A DNA stretch of 6,701 nt, taken from assembly GCA_021821705.1 (NCBI GenBank), contig JAKACE010000102.1, positions 1-6,701 on the forward strand, written 5' to 3'. The notes beneath the pieces were generated by a model, which was given only the letters and a program-made list of their open reading frames with translations, ran no database searches and was not told where the DNA came from. Below are positions 1 to 6,301 of the stretch, one piece after another (positions within the stretch are counted from its first letter, which is position 1; the number at the start of each line of letters is the position of its first letter). This DNA comes from Actinomycetes bacterium. GTDB taxonomy: Bacteria > Actinomycetota > Acidimicrobiia > Acidimicrobiales > Palsa-688. Both the position numbers and the translations under genes were made by a program.

Positions 1-2464
1 ACCGTCCGATGGTCTGGCCTCTGGCCCACCCGTAGGCGACGGCAGCGAACCCGGCGTCCACGGCCCGGGTCACCGGCAGGCCTGCTGCCTGTTCCGCCGC
101 AACCAGCTCGGCCGCCACCGCCTGGACCTGGTCCCATCTCTCCCGCAGGCGCCGTCCCGGCCAGTGCTGCGACACCTCGACCGCGCCGGCAGGGCCACGC
201 GCCTCGTAGGTGAACACCGAGACGAGCGCCGCCATCTCCGCAGAGCGCAGCCCGTCGAACAGGCCACGCTCGGCGCACTCGGCCACCAGCAGGTCCTGGG
301 GGTGGTAGATCCGGGCGAGGCGTTCACCGGCGGCCGTGAGAGACCAACCCTGTACGTAACGCCAGCTCCGCAGCAGGGCCAGGACCCGGTCGAACTGCCG
401 GGCCAGCGACTCCGCCCGGCCCTTGACCTGTTTCTCCAGGCGCTCTACCTGCCGCTGTGCCCGTTCGGCCCTGGCGGCGGCGCGCAGGTGCGCCCGCAGG
501 TGAGGGCAGGCGGCGACGGGGAGCCGGGCGGCCTCGTCCAGGGCTGTGCCGGCGTCGGCTGGCCGCCGGTGCCGCTGGAGGCCGTGCCGGTCCTCGCCGG
601 CCTGCAGGCGCTCCGCAACGCGGCGCTGGAACTCCCTGCTCTTCGGTGCAAAGGGCGCAGGCAGCTCGACCCGGCCCACGGCGAGGGGCGGGTAGCGGAA
701 ATCACGGGCACCGAGAGTCACGAGCCGCCGTCCTGCCGTCACCCCTCGGAGGCTGACCTCGCCCCGCCGGCGCTGGGAGGTCGCCAGGACCGCCACCCGC
801 TCGGCGGCGCGGGCACCGCCCTTCTGGCGGCTGGGCACGACGACGACGTCGCCGGGGCGCAACTCCGCCAGCGCCTCCAGCACCTCGGCCAGTTTGGGCC
901 GGGGAGGGCGCGCCTCTCCTGGTCCCCTGGTCGCCGTCACGAGCCGCCGGTACTCGAAGGCGTCACCGAGCTCGCAGGCGGCATCGGCCGTCGCGGCGGC
1001 GAGGTCGTCCCGAGCTGTCTCGAGCTGGCGCTCCAGGCGGACGATGTCGGCGTCGGAGCGGTACTGGGCGAACGAGAGGTTGAGCAGGTGGTGGGCCTGC
1101 TGCGCCGAGCAGCGCCTGACCAGGTTGGTGGCCATGTTGTAGGTCGGGTGGAAGCTGGATGTGAGCGTGTAGCTGCGGGCGCCGGCCAGCGAGGCGAGCT
1201 GCTCGAAGCTGAGGTTCGGGGCCCACAGGGCCACCGCGTAACCCACCTCGTCGGTGCCGCGCCTGCCGGCCCTACCGGTGAGCTGCGTGTACTCTCCGGG
1301 AGTGAGCGGCTCGACGCGCTCACCGCCGAACTTGGACAGCTTCTCTATCACCACGGACCGGGCCGGCATGTTGATGCCGAGAGCGAGCGTCTCGGTGGCG
1401 AAGACCACCTTCACCAGGCCGGCGGCGAAGCAACGCTCTACTGCCTCCTTGAAGGGAGGGACCATGCCGGCGTGGTGGGCGGCGAAGCCGGCTTCGAGCC
1501 CCGCCAGCCAGCTGCTGTAACCCAGGGCTTCGAGATCCGCGTCGCTCAGGTGACGGGCTGCCTCCTCCGCCACCAGGCGTACCTCGGACCGCTCGGCGCC
1601 ACTCGTCAGCCGCCGTGCCTCGCGCAGGCATTGGCGCACCGCCTCGTCGCACCCGGCCCGGCTGAAGATGAAATAGATGGCCGGCAGCAGGCCGCGCTCG
1701 TCGAGCACCTCTACCGCCTCGGCGCGCCTGGGCACGAACAGGCGGGCTCCCCGCTGGGCCCTCCACCCGTTGTCGACCCGGGCGGTCACGGCTATGCCCT
1801 GGGGGTTGGGGCGGCCCTCGACAAGAGTGGGCATGACCAGGATGTCACCCCGCCTGCGGTCGCCGACCATGAACAGGTTGTGAAGGGGAACGGGCCGCCG
1901 CTCCTCTATTACGGCCCTGGTCGAGCCCCTGACGGTGCCCACCCAGTCCGCCAGCTCCTCGGCATTGGAGACCGTCGCCGACAGGCACACCAGGTCCACG
2001 TCGGCAGGCAGGTGGATGATGACCTCCTCCCACACCGGGCCCCGGTACGGGTCCTGGAGGTAGTGGACCTCGTCCAAGACGACATAGCGAAGGCCTTCGA
2101 GGCTGCGTGAGCCGGTGTAGATCATGTTGCGCAGGACCTCGGTGGTCATGACCACCAGGGGCGCCTCGCCGTTGATGGCATTGTCCCCGGTCAACAGGCC
2201 CACCTGGGCGGCCCCGTAGGTGCGGCTGAAGTCCCCGAACTTCTGGTTCGACAGCGCCTTGAGGGGAGTGGTGTAGAAGGCCTTGCGCCCCTGCGCAAGC
2301 GCCCGTGCCACCGCGTACTCGGCCACCAGGGTCTTGCCCGACCCGGTCGGGGCGGCAACGACTACGCTGTGGCCCTCGTCGAGCGCAGCCATCGCCTCGA
2401 GCTGGAAGGGGTCCGGGTCGAACTCGAGCCCGTCCACGAAACCCGAGCGGAGGTCCCTCGCCAT
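1..2464 (-). CDS. helY: HelY-like DEVH-box superfamily 2 helicase (Ski2/Mtr4 type), C-terminus cut off by the window edge
   Basis: Probable ATP-dependent RNA (or RNA/DNA) helicase of the Ski2/Mtr4 group, cytoplasmic, presumably acting in RNA turnover. Seen over 821 residues: FQ at 20-21 ahead of the nucleotide site, Walker A APTGSGKT at 38-45, TTPLKALSNQ (motif Ia), Walker B DEVH at 131-134, SAT at 162-164, AAHHAGM near 328-334, ATETLALGIN (motif V) from 356 and QLTGRAGRRG (motif VI) at 394-403. Then come FAQYR near 465, a beta-rich stretch around RPGDVVVVP (536-544), a charged coiled-coil-like stretch at about 660-700, and a DSHCT-like domain from about 690 (YHPQDLL at 720). The frame is open to the window edge. 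Mycobacterial HelY is about 900 residues, so roughly 80-100 are missing. ATG at 2464 was chosen because its distance to the FQ motif matches mycobacterial HelY; the ribosome site there is only a weak AGG. GTG codons at 2497 and 2515 also stay in frame. In mycobacteria helY directly follows tatC; here a plus-strand gene separates them. Confidence 0.93.
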   Translation of the reverse strand, partial: MARDLRSGFVDGLEFDPDPFQLEAMAALDEGHSVVVAAPTGSGKTLVAEYAVARALAQGRKAFYTTPLKALSNQKFGDFSRTYGAAQVGLLTGDNAINGEAPLVVMTTEVLRNMIYTGSRSLEGLRYVVLDEVHYLQDPYRGPVWEEVIIHLPADVDLVCLSATVSNAEELADWVGTVRGSTRAVIEERRPVPLHNLFMVGDRRRGDILVMPTLVEGRPNPQGIAVTARVDNGWRAQRGARLFVPRRAEAVEVLDERGLLPAIYFIFSRAGCDEAVRQCLREARRLTSGAERSEVRLVAEEAARHLSDADLEALGYSSWLAGLEAGFAAHHAGMVPPFKEAVERCFAAGLVKVVFATETLALGINMPARSVVIEKLSKFGGERVEPLTPGEYTQLTGRAGRRGTDEVGYAVALWAPNLSFEQLASLAGARSYTLTSSFHPTYNMATNLVRRCSAQQAHHLLNLSFAQYRSDADIVRLERQLETARDDLAAATADAACELGDAFEYRRLVTATRGPGEARPPRPKLAEVLEALAELRPGDVVVVPSRQKGGARAAERVAVLATSQRRRGEVSLRGVTAGRRLVTLGARDFRYPPLAVGRVELPAPFAPKSREFQRRVAERLQAGEDRHGLQRHRRPADAGTALDEAARLPVAACPHLRAHLRAAARAERAQRQVERLEKQVKGRAESLARQFDRVLALLRSWRYVQGWSLTAAGERLARIYHPQDLLVAECAERGLFDGLRSAEMAALVSVFTYEARGPAGAVEVSQHWPGRRLRERWDQVQAVAAELVAAEQAAGLPVTRAVDAGFAAVAYGWARGQTIGR

Positions 2465-2646
2465 TACCTGGGCCGGGTGAGGGCCTTCTGCGCGCACCCG
2501 ACCTTTGTACCGCACCCCGCCAACGCTCTCCCGCCCCACCAGCTTCGGGCTGCCGGCCAGCTTGGTCGACGCCGGGACTTTCGGCCCCCCGGCCAGGGAC
2601 AAAAGGCCCGGAGACCGAGCGCGCCACTGCCTGATCGGCTGTCCGG
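2465..2646. other. Divergent intergenic region between helY and the radical SAM gene
   Basis: These 182 bases separate two genes transcribed away from each other, so promoters for both probably lie here. Seen: a GC-rich stretch with an imperfect dyad (GGCC, four C, GGCC) near 2583-2594 and a short A-run at 2600-2605. On the minus strand a TACAAA hexamer, at about 2504-2509, resembles a -10 box for helY, but no convincing -35 box sits at normal spacing. No clear promoter was found for the plus-strand gene, whose frame has a TGA at 2632-2634, only 12 bases before its GTG start. No small gene is supported here. Confidence 0.5.
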
Positions 2647-4212
2647 GTGTTTACCTGTTTCGTCGAGCCGGGACCGCCCGGCCAGACGGTCTACGACTTC
2701 GCCATGCTGCCACGCCTCGGCCTGCCCCTGATCGGGGCCCTGCTCAACCGCTCGGGCCACGAGGTCAAGGTGTACTCGGAACTGCTGGGACCGGTCGACC
2801 TGGCCGAGTGCCAGCGCGCCGACCTGGTCGGGATCTCCTCCACCACCTCGACGGCCCCGGCGGCGTACCGTCTGGCCGACGCCCTCGGGCGCTCGGGCGT
2901 ACCGGTCGTGCTCGGAGGGCCGCACGTCAGCTTCCGGGCGGACGAAGCCCTCGGGCACGCGCCGTTCGTCGTGCGGGGGGAGGGCCAGCAGACCATCGCC
3001 GAGCTGGTCGAGATCCTCGCCAGAGGCGGTGGGCCGACAGACCTCGAGCAGGTGGCAGGCCTTTCGTGGCTCGGGTCGGACGGTTGCCCGCACCACAACC
3101 CGGCCCGGCCCCTCACCTCCCAGGCCGACTTCGCCGCCCTACCCTCGCCCGACCTCAGCCTCCTGGCCGGGCACGAGCGCATGGTCACCAAACCGGTGAT
3201 GACCCAGTGGGGCTGCCCGTTCGACTGCGAGTTCTGCTCGGTGACGGCGATGTTCTCCAGGCAGGTGCGCCACCGGCCGGTCGAGGCCGTCGTCGGCGAG
3301 CTCGAGGCCCTGGAGGCCGAAAGGGTCTTCTTCTACGACGACAACTTCGTGGTCAACAAGGCTCGCACGTCTGCGCTGCTCGAGGCCATGGTGGCCCACG
3401 GGCTCACCGCCCCCTGGTTCGCCCAGCTGCGCGCCGACTCGGTGCTCGGCCCGGGCCGGCGCGGTGAGCTCGACCATGGTTTTCTGGCGCTCATGCACCG
3501 AGCCGGTGCCCGGATGGCCATGATCGGCTTCGAGGCGGTGACGGACAAGGGGCTGGCAGAGGTCGGGAAACGCTCGTCCGTGGCCACGGCGGAGAGGGCG
3601 GTACAGGCGTTCCACGACCACGGCATCGCCGTGCACGGTATGTTCGTCGCCGGCCTCGACAGCGACGACGCCACGGCTGCGGGGGCGACGGCCGGCTTCG
3701 CCATGCGGACCGGCATCGACACCTACCAGCTGATGGCCCAGACTCCCCTGCCCGGGACACGGCTGTGGGACAAGGTCACCGCCGAGGGCCGCCTCCTGTC
3801 CGACGACTGGTCCCTCTTCGACGGCCACCACGTTGTCATGCGCCCGGCGTCCATGTCACCGCTCGAGCTACAGCTCGGCATCCTCGAGTCGACCAAGCGC
3901 TTCTACTCCTGGCCAAGGGCTGCCCGCAGTGCCGCCCTGGCCGTGCTCACACAGCTGCCCAGCCTGCTCGGAGCGGCGCGTCCTGGCCTCCTGGCGTCCC
4001 TGCCCGCACTGGCCCGCTCCGCCCGGGCCGGGAGGTGGGGGGACGTCGCCCCGCTGCTCAGGGCCAAGATCCCGGCGCAGGCCAGGAACCGGGCCGTCGA
4101 GGCCCTCTGGTTGCCGGCGGTACGCCTGTACGCACGGCGCCAGCTCAGTGCCTGGTGGGCGTCGGAGCGCTCCCGCGACCACCTCCAGTACCTGAGCACC
4201 TTGTCCGCTTGA
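2647..4212 (+). CDS. B12-binding-domain radical SAM protein, substrate unknown
   Basis: Complete 521-residue protein. Residues 1 to about 140 form a B12-binding-type Rossmann domain: a variable N-terminus ending in VVLGGPHVSF (87-96), then VVRGEGQQT (108-116), as in the cobalamin-binding half of class B radical SAM enzymes. The radical SAM barrel follows, with the 4Fe-4S motif CPFDCEFC (Cys190, Cys194, Cys197), FFYDDNF at 228-234, IGFEAV at 293-298, MFVAGLD at 332-338 and TPLPGT at 366-371. Residues from about 400 form an Ala/Leu/Arg-rich helical tail with no recognised fold. The cobalamin His motif DxHxxG was not seen, so B12 binding itself is unproven. The barrel resembles HpnP-type hopanoid methylases and related B12 radical SAM proteins, but the product cannot be named. 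The GTG at 2647 is the only usual start after the in-frame TGA at 2632; no strong ribosome site precedes it. The gene is divergent from helY and convergent with tatC, and splits an otherwise conserved pair. Confidence 0.9.
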   Translation: MFTCFVEPGPPGQTVYDFAMLPRLGLPLIGALLNRSGHEVKVYSELLGPVDLAECQRADLVGISSTTSTAPAAYRLADALGRSGVPVVLGGPHVSFRADEALGHAPFVVRGEGQQTIAELVEILARGGGPTDLEQVAGLSWLGSDGCPHHNPARPLTSQADFAALPSPDLSLLAGHERMVTKPVMTQWGCPFDCEFCSVTAMFSRQVRHRPVEAVVGELEALEAERVFFYDDNFVVNKARTSALLEAMVAHGLTAPWFAQLRADSVLGPGRRGELDHGFLALMHRAGARMAMIGFEAVTDKGLAEVGKRSSVATAERAVQAFHDHGIAVHGMFVAGLDSDDATAAGATAGFAMRTGIDTYQLMAQTPLPGTRLWDKVTAEGRLLSDDWSLFDGHHVVMRPASMSPLELQLGILESTKRFYSWPRAARSAALAVLTQLPSLLGAARPGLLASLPALARSARAGRWGDVAPLLRAKIPAQARNRAVEALWLPAVRLYARRQLSAWWASERSRDHLQYLSTLSA

Positions 4213-4226
4213 GCACCTTGTCCGCC
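4193..4226 (+). repeat. 17-bp tandem duplication covering the radical SAM stop codon
   Basis: TGAGCACCTTGTCCGCT (4193-4209) is followed directly by a copy differing only in its last base (4210-4226), and then by TGA. The first copy encodes the last residues of the radical SAM protein (LSTLSA) and its stop TGA is the first three bases of the second copy. The second copy plus the following TGA would encode the same ending with a synonymous last codon, so the duplication left the protein unchanged. This looks like replication slippage. Confidence 0.9.
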
Positions 4227-4240
4227 TGACCCGTCCTGGC

Positions 4241-4300
4241 GCCCCGTTCCCAGAGCGCCCCGTTCCCAGAGCGCCCCGTTCCCAGAGCGCCCCGCTCCCT
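4241..4300. repeat. 16-bp tandem repeat, 3.75 copies, with eight G-tracts on the minus strand
   Basis: The unit GCCCCGTTCCCAGAGC occurs perfectly at 4241-4256, 4257-4272 and 4273-4288, followed by a 12-base partial copy with one change (4289-4300). On the minus strand this reads as repeated GGG-AAC-GGGG-CGCTCT blocks: eight runs of three or four G separated by loops of 3 or 6 bases. That satisfies the usual quadruplex pattern twice over. The first G-run lies four bases after the tatC stop codon, so it would be in the tatC mRNA 3' end. The unit has no internal dyad, so it is not a hairpin terminator. The array lies between two convergent genes, where no ordinary terminator is visible. Confidence 0.93.
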
Positions 4301-4302
4301 GG

Positions 4303-5142
4303 TCACTTCTTCAGCAGGCGACCGACCAGTATGGACAACTCGTAGAACACGATCATGGGCAGCGCCATGGCGAGGAAGGTGAACGGGTCGTTGCTGGGCG
4401 TGACGATCGCGGCCACTGCGCACAGCACGACGATGGCCGGCCGCCGCCAGCGCCGCCAGCGCGCACTGGGCACGACGCCCGAGATCATGAGGAACACCAC
4501 CACGATCGGGTACAGGAAGACCAGCCCGAAGACCAGGCACACCAGCACGTAGAGGCTCACGTACGCGCTGAGGGTGTAGGCGGCGGCAACACCCGAGCCG
4601 CTCACGCCTATGAGCCAGTTGAGCGCCTTCGGCCACACCAGGATGGCCACGCCCACGCCCATAGAGAAAAGTGCCAGGGCGCTCAGCACGAACGGCACAG
4701 CGTAACGCTTCTCGTTGCGCCGGAGGCCGGGTGTTATGAACCGCCACACCTGCCAGAGCCATACAGGCGTGGCCAGCGCCACCCCTATGTAGGAGGCGAG
4801 CTTCAAGCGGGTCAGGAAGCCCTGCGCCGGCTCCTGGACCAGCAGGCTGCAAGAGAGGACCCGTGCTCGGTGCAGGTGGCAGAAGTTTACGTAGCCCTCC
4901 TTCATGAACCCGAGGACCGGGTTGTAGAGGAACCAGCCCGCCACGGCGGTGACCAGGATGGCCCCGGCACACACCAGCACCCTGCGGCGCAGCTCGGCCA
5001 GGTGCTCGAACAGGGTCATGCGGCCGCCGTCGCCGTCTCCCGGTCGCTGCTCCAGGTCCACCGAACCGGTCAGCTCGCGGCCCTCGTCGGGCCCTCCGGG
5101 TAGCGGCGCTGCGCTCCCACCGCCCAGGACAGGGGCAGTCAT
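4303..5142 (-). CDS. tatC: Sec-independent protein translocase subunit TatC
   Basis: Polytopic membrane core of the twin-arginine translocase, which recognises RR signal peptides and builds the channel with TatA/TatB. The 279-residue protein shows the cytoplasmic N-terminal motif FEHLAELRRR (45-54), a first membrane helix at about 55-75, an external loop, WRFITPGLRRNEKR (133-146) with Glu144 matching E. coli Glu103 of the signal-peptide site, further helices, and TPSNDP (248-253) with Glu268 in the last helix. Two cysteines, Cys88 and Cys98, lie in the external loop; paired cysteines also occur there in mycobacterial TatC. There is an acidic, Gly/Pro-rich 41-residue N-terminal extension; an alternative start at Met42 (MTLFEHL) would give the minimal protein. 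I chose 5142 because this ATG shares one base with the tatB stop (TGATG), a normal coupling arrangement; no Shine-Dalgarno precedes it, so translation probably depends on tatB. Confidence 0.96.
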   Translation of the reverse strand: MTAPVLGGGSAAPLPGGPDEGRELTGSVDLEQRPGDGDGGRMTLFEHLAELRRRVLVCAGAILVTAVAGWFLYNPVLGFMKEGYVNFCHLHRARVLSCSLLVQEPAQGFLTRLKLASYIGVALATPVWLWQVWRFITPGLRRNEKRYAVPFVLSALALFSMGVGVAILVWPKALNWLIGVSGSGVAAAYTLSAYVSLYVLVCLVFGLVFLYPIVVVFLMISGVVPSARWRRWRRPAIVVLCAVAAIVTPSNDPFTFLAMALPMIVFYELSILVGRLLKK

Positions 5143-5534
5143 CAGTTGAAGGACGGGTCGTCAGGGGCGCCCGGGGGGACATCAGCCGAGCTCGCCCACG
5201 GTGCGACGGTGGCCGCCAGCCCGTCGACCTCGGGAGGCCGGCCGTAGTCGTACGCGCCAGCGTGCTCGAACTGGCCGTTGCCGGCGCCCGGGTTACCGGC
5301 CCCGTCCTGGCCCCCCAGGCCCACGTGCATCTCGGCGTCGTGCACAGCCGACTGGATGATGGCCCGGGGCTCGGCCAGCACCTGGTCGACCTCGGAACGG
5401 AAGGTCGAGGTGTACTTGCGCAGCTCTGCCAGGCCTTTACCGAGCGAGCGAGCGGCACCGGGCAGGCGGCTGGGCCCGAGCACGATCAGGGCGATAACGA
5501 AGACGACGAACAGCTTCTCCGGATCGATGCTCAC
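5142..5534 (-). CDS. tatB: TatA/TatB family twin-arginine translocase protein, TatB-like
   Basis: Single-helix partner of TatC. From the GTG at 5534 the protein is 130 residues: IDPEKLF, a hydrophobic helix at about 8-19, the hinge LGPSRLP (19-25), then an amphipathic helix beginning AARSLGKGLAELRK (27-40). Gly-Pro in the hinge, an acidic residue just before the helix (Glu6) and the length favour TatB over TatA, which is usually shorter with Phe-Gly in the hinge. In actinobacterial genomes the gene at this place next to tatC is often named tatA, so that name is also possible. Residues from about 75 form a low-complexity Gly/Ala/Asp/Pro tail. The open frame extends upstream to 5630, but only the 5534 start places the helix at the N-terminus as the family requires. 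The site before it is a weak GGGG. Only one TatA/B gene is present in the window. Confidence 0.92.
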   Translation of the reverse strand: MSIDPEKLFVVFVIALIVLGPSRLPGAARSLGKGLAELRKYTSTFRSEVDQVLAEPRAIIQSAVHDAEMHVGLGGQDGAGNPGAGNGQFEHAGAYDYGRPPEVDGLAATVAPWASSADVPPGAPDDPSFN

Positions 5535-5541
5535 TGCCCCG

Positions 5542-5547
5542 AGCCTA
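5542..5547 (-). promoter_or_regulatory. Possible -10 box for a leaderless tatBC transcript
   Basis: On the minus strand TAGGCT lies seven bases before the tatB GTG. TAnnnT at this distance fits the actinobacterial pattern in which transcription starts at the first base of the start codon. The weak ribosome site supports this idea. No good -35 box is visible, and a six-base match is weak evidence. Confidence 0.3.
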
Positions 5548-5549
5548 TC

Positions 5550-5565
5550 GGTGCGGGGGCGCACC
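5550..5565. repeat. Perfect 6-bp inverted repeat upstream of tatB
   Basis: GGTGCG and CGCACC flank four G (four C on the minus strand), giving a compact perfect hairpin or dyad. It lies three bases upstream of the candidate -10 box, in the usual promoter spacer region. This would suit an operator for a repressor. There is no T-run, so it is unlikely to be a terminator. Confidence 0.6.
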
Positions 5566-5586
5566 AAACCCTCACCTCGGTGCCAA

Positions 5587-5624
5587 CCGAGCAGTGCACG
5601 CCGCTCGTCGAGGCCACTGCTCGG
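5587..5624. repeat. Perfect 10-bp inverted repeat in the tatB upstream region
   Basis: CCGAGCAGTG (5587-5596) and CACTGCTCGG (5615-5624) are exact reverse complements separated by 18 bases. A transcript crossing it on the minus strand could fold a 10-bp stem. No T-run follows on the minus strand, so an intrinsic terminator is not supported. It lies between the small membrane gene and tatB, so an operator, an attenuating leader or an mRNA-processing stem are all possible. Confidence 0.7.
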
Positions 5625-5737
5625 GCACAAACGTGGGCGATCTCCCCCAAAACGGGCGTGCCACTACGCGACGACGGCTGTCGCCGGAGACGAAATGGAC
5701 CAGGGTGGCCGCACGGCGCCGACTGGCGTCGCCCCGC

Positions 5738-5935
5738 TCAGCAGCGGCCGGGAGGGACCTTGTAGCCGTCCCGAGCACTGCCGCCGGCCCCGTGCGGGCG
5801 CGGGCGTGCCCGCTCGACCTCCACACGCAGCACCTGGAGGCGCCTCGACTCGCGCTGCATGGCCGCAGCGAGCACTGCGAACAGCGCTGCTCCGGCACCA
5901 CCGATGGCCAGCGGTCCGGCCCAGTACCAGTTCAC
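5738..5935 (-). CDS. Small one-helix membrane protein of unknown function
   Basis: Predicted 65-residue protein starting MNWYWAGPLAIGG (GTG start). Residues 3-26 are a Trp/Tyr-then-Ala/Gly/Leu membrane helix ending AVLAAAM. A strongly charged stretch follows (QRESRRLQVLRVEVERARPR), which could be a short amphipathic or coiled-coil helix, and then a Gly/Lys/Pro tail. The positive charge after the helix predicts the C-terminal part in the cytoplasm. The start is supported by GGTGG placed four bases upstream and by its position nine bases after the stop of the zinc-ribbon gene, which suggests one operon. The function is not recognised. The neighbours (tat genes and lepB) make a role at the membrane, possibly in export, a fair guess only. 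The short length leaves some doubt that it is real. Confidence 0.65.
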   Translation of the reverse strand: MNWYWAGPLAIGGAGAALFAVLAAAMQRESRRLQVLRVEVERARPRPHGAGGSARDGYKVPPGRC

Positions 5936-5944
5936 GGGACCACC

Positions 5945-6286
5945 CTACCGGGAACCGAGCGGGCCACCGCCGGCGATGACATGTTCGAACCAATTCTCAG
6001 ATTCGAGCTCGAAGTGGAACGCCAGCAGGTCGTCGTAGGTGATCGTGGGCCCGCACTTGGCCTCGGACAGCTCGGCCGGCATGTCCCAGTTCACGACCTT
6101 GACGCCGGCAGAGACGAGCAGCTCGACCACCCGCTGCTCGGCAGGCTTGTTGACCATCAGCCGGCAGTTGGGGCAGAGGAACGAGTAGGTCCCCTCTTCG
6201 GTGGCGGAGCACACCTGCACCTGCACTTCACGAGTCGTCAGTTCGACGTCTCCGCAAGTCGGGCAGCTCGCCCGCACTGTTGCCAC
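5945..6286 (-). CDS. Zinc-ribbon protein of unknown function
   Basis: A 113-residue cytoplasmic protein with no signal peptide or membrane segment. Two CxxC knuckles, CPTC (Cys8, Cys11) and CPNC (Cys38, Cys41), 27 residues apart, form a classic zinc ribbon; Cys26 lies between them. After the ribbon comes a compact domain with KPAEQRVVELLVSAGVKV and then TYDDLLAFHFELE near the C-terminus. I associate this layout with small uncharacterised actinobacterial proteins but cannot name a family. The GTG at 6286 is chosen because AGAAGGAG stands seven bases before it; the open frame continues upstream to 6364 without a comparable site. It is followed after nine bases by the small membrane gene. A role as a transcription-associated or metal-binding accessory protein is possible but not shown. 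Confidence 0.85.
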   Translation of the reverse strand: MATVRASCPTCGDVELTTREVQVQVCSATEEGTYSFLCPNCRLMVNKPAEQRVVELLVSAGVKVVNWDMPAELSEAKCGPTITYDDLLAFHFELESENWFEHVIAGGGPLGSR

Positions 6287-6293
6287 CTTGGCG

Positions 6294-6301
6294 CTCCTTC
6301 T
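6294..6301 (-). promoter_or_regulatory. Strong ribosome binding site of the zinc-ribbon gene
   Basis: AGAAGGAG on the minus strand, seven bases before the GTG at 6286. It is the best Shine-Dalgarno match in the window and decides the start of this gene against the longer open frame. Confidence 0.85.

Noticed and set aside
164..2110. A 648-codon open frame on the plus strand opposite helY
   Set aside because: It is exactly codon-aligned with helY on the other strand, so stops arise only opposite TTA, CTA or TCA codons, which are rare in this GC-rich gene. The protein has no recognisable domain, while the minus frame has every helicase motif. It is a shadow.
1845..2627. A minus-strand frame with a partial resemblance to a helicase region
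   Set aside because: It is the frame-shifted reading of helY; motifs such as APTGSGKT and DEVH appear only in the correct frame.
2505..3467. A 320-codon plus-strand frame overlapping the radical SAM start
   Set aside because: It is Arg/Pro/Gly-rich and without domains, and overlaps the true radical SAM frame that carries the CxxxCxxC motif.
3139..3831. A 230-codon minus-strand frame opposite the radical SAM gene
   Set aside because: His/Gly/Val-rich antisense shadow with no recognisable motif; the plus frame explains the region fully.
4193..4300. CRISPR array between radical SAM and tatC
   Set aside because: The 16- and 17-bp repeats are directly adjacent with no unique spacers, and no cas genes are present.
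4213..4302. Bidirectional rho-independent terminator between the convergent genes
   Set aside because: The repeat unit has no inverted symmetry and no T-run follows in either direction.
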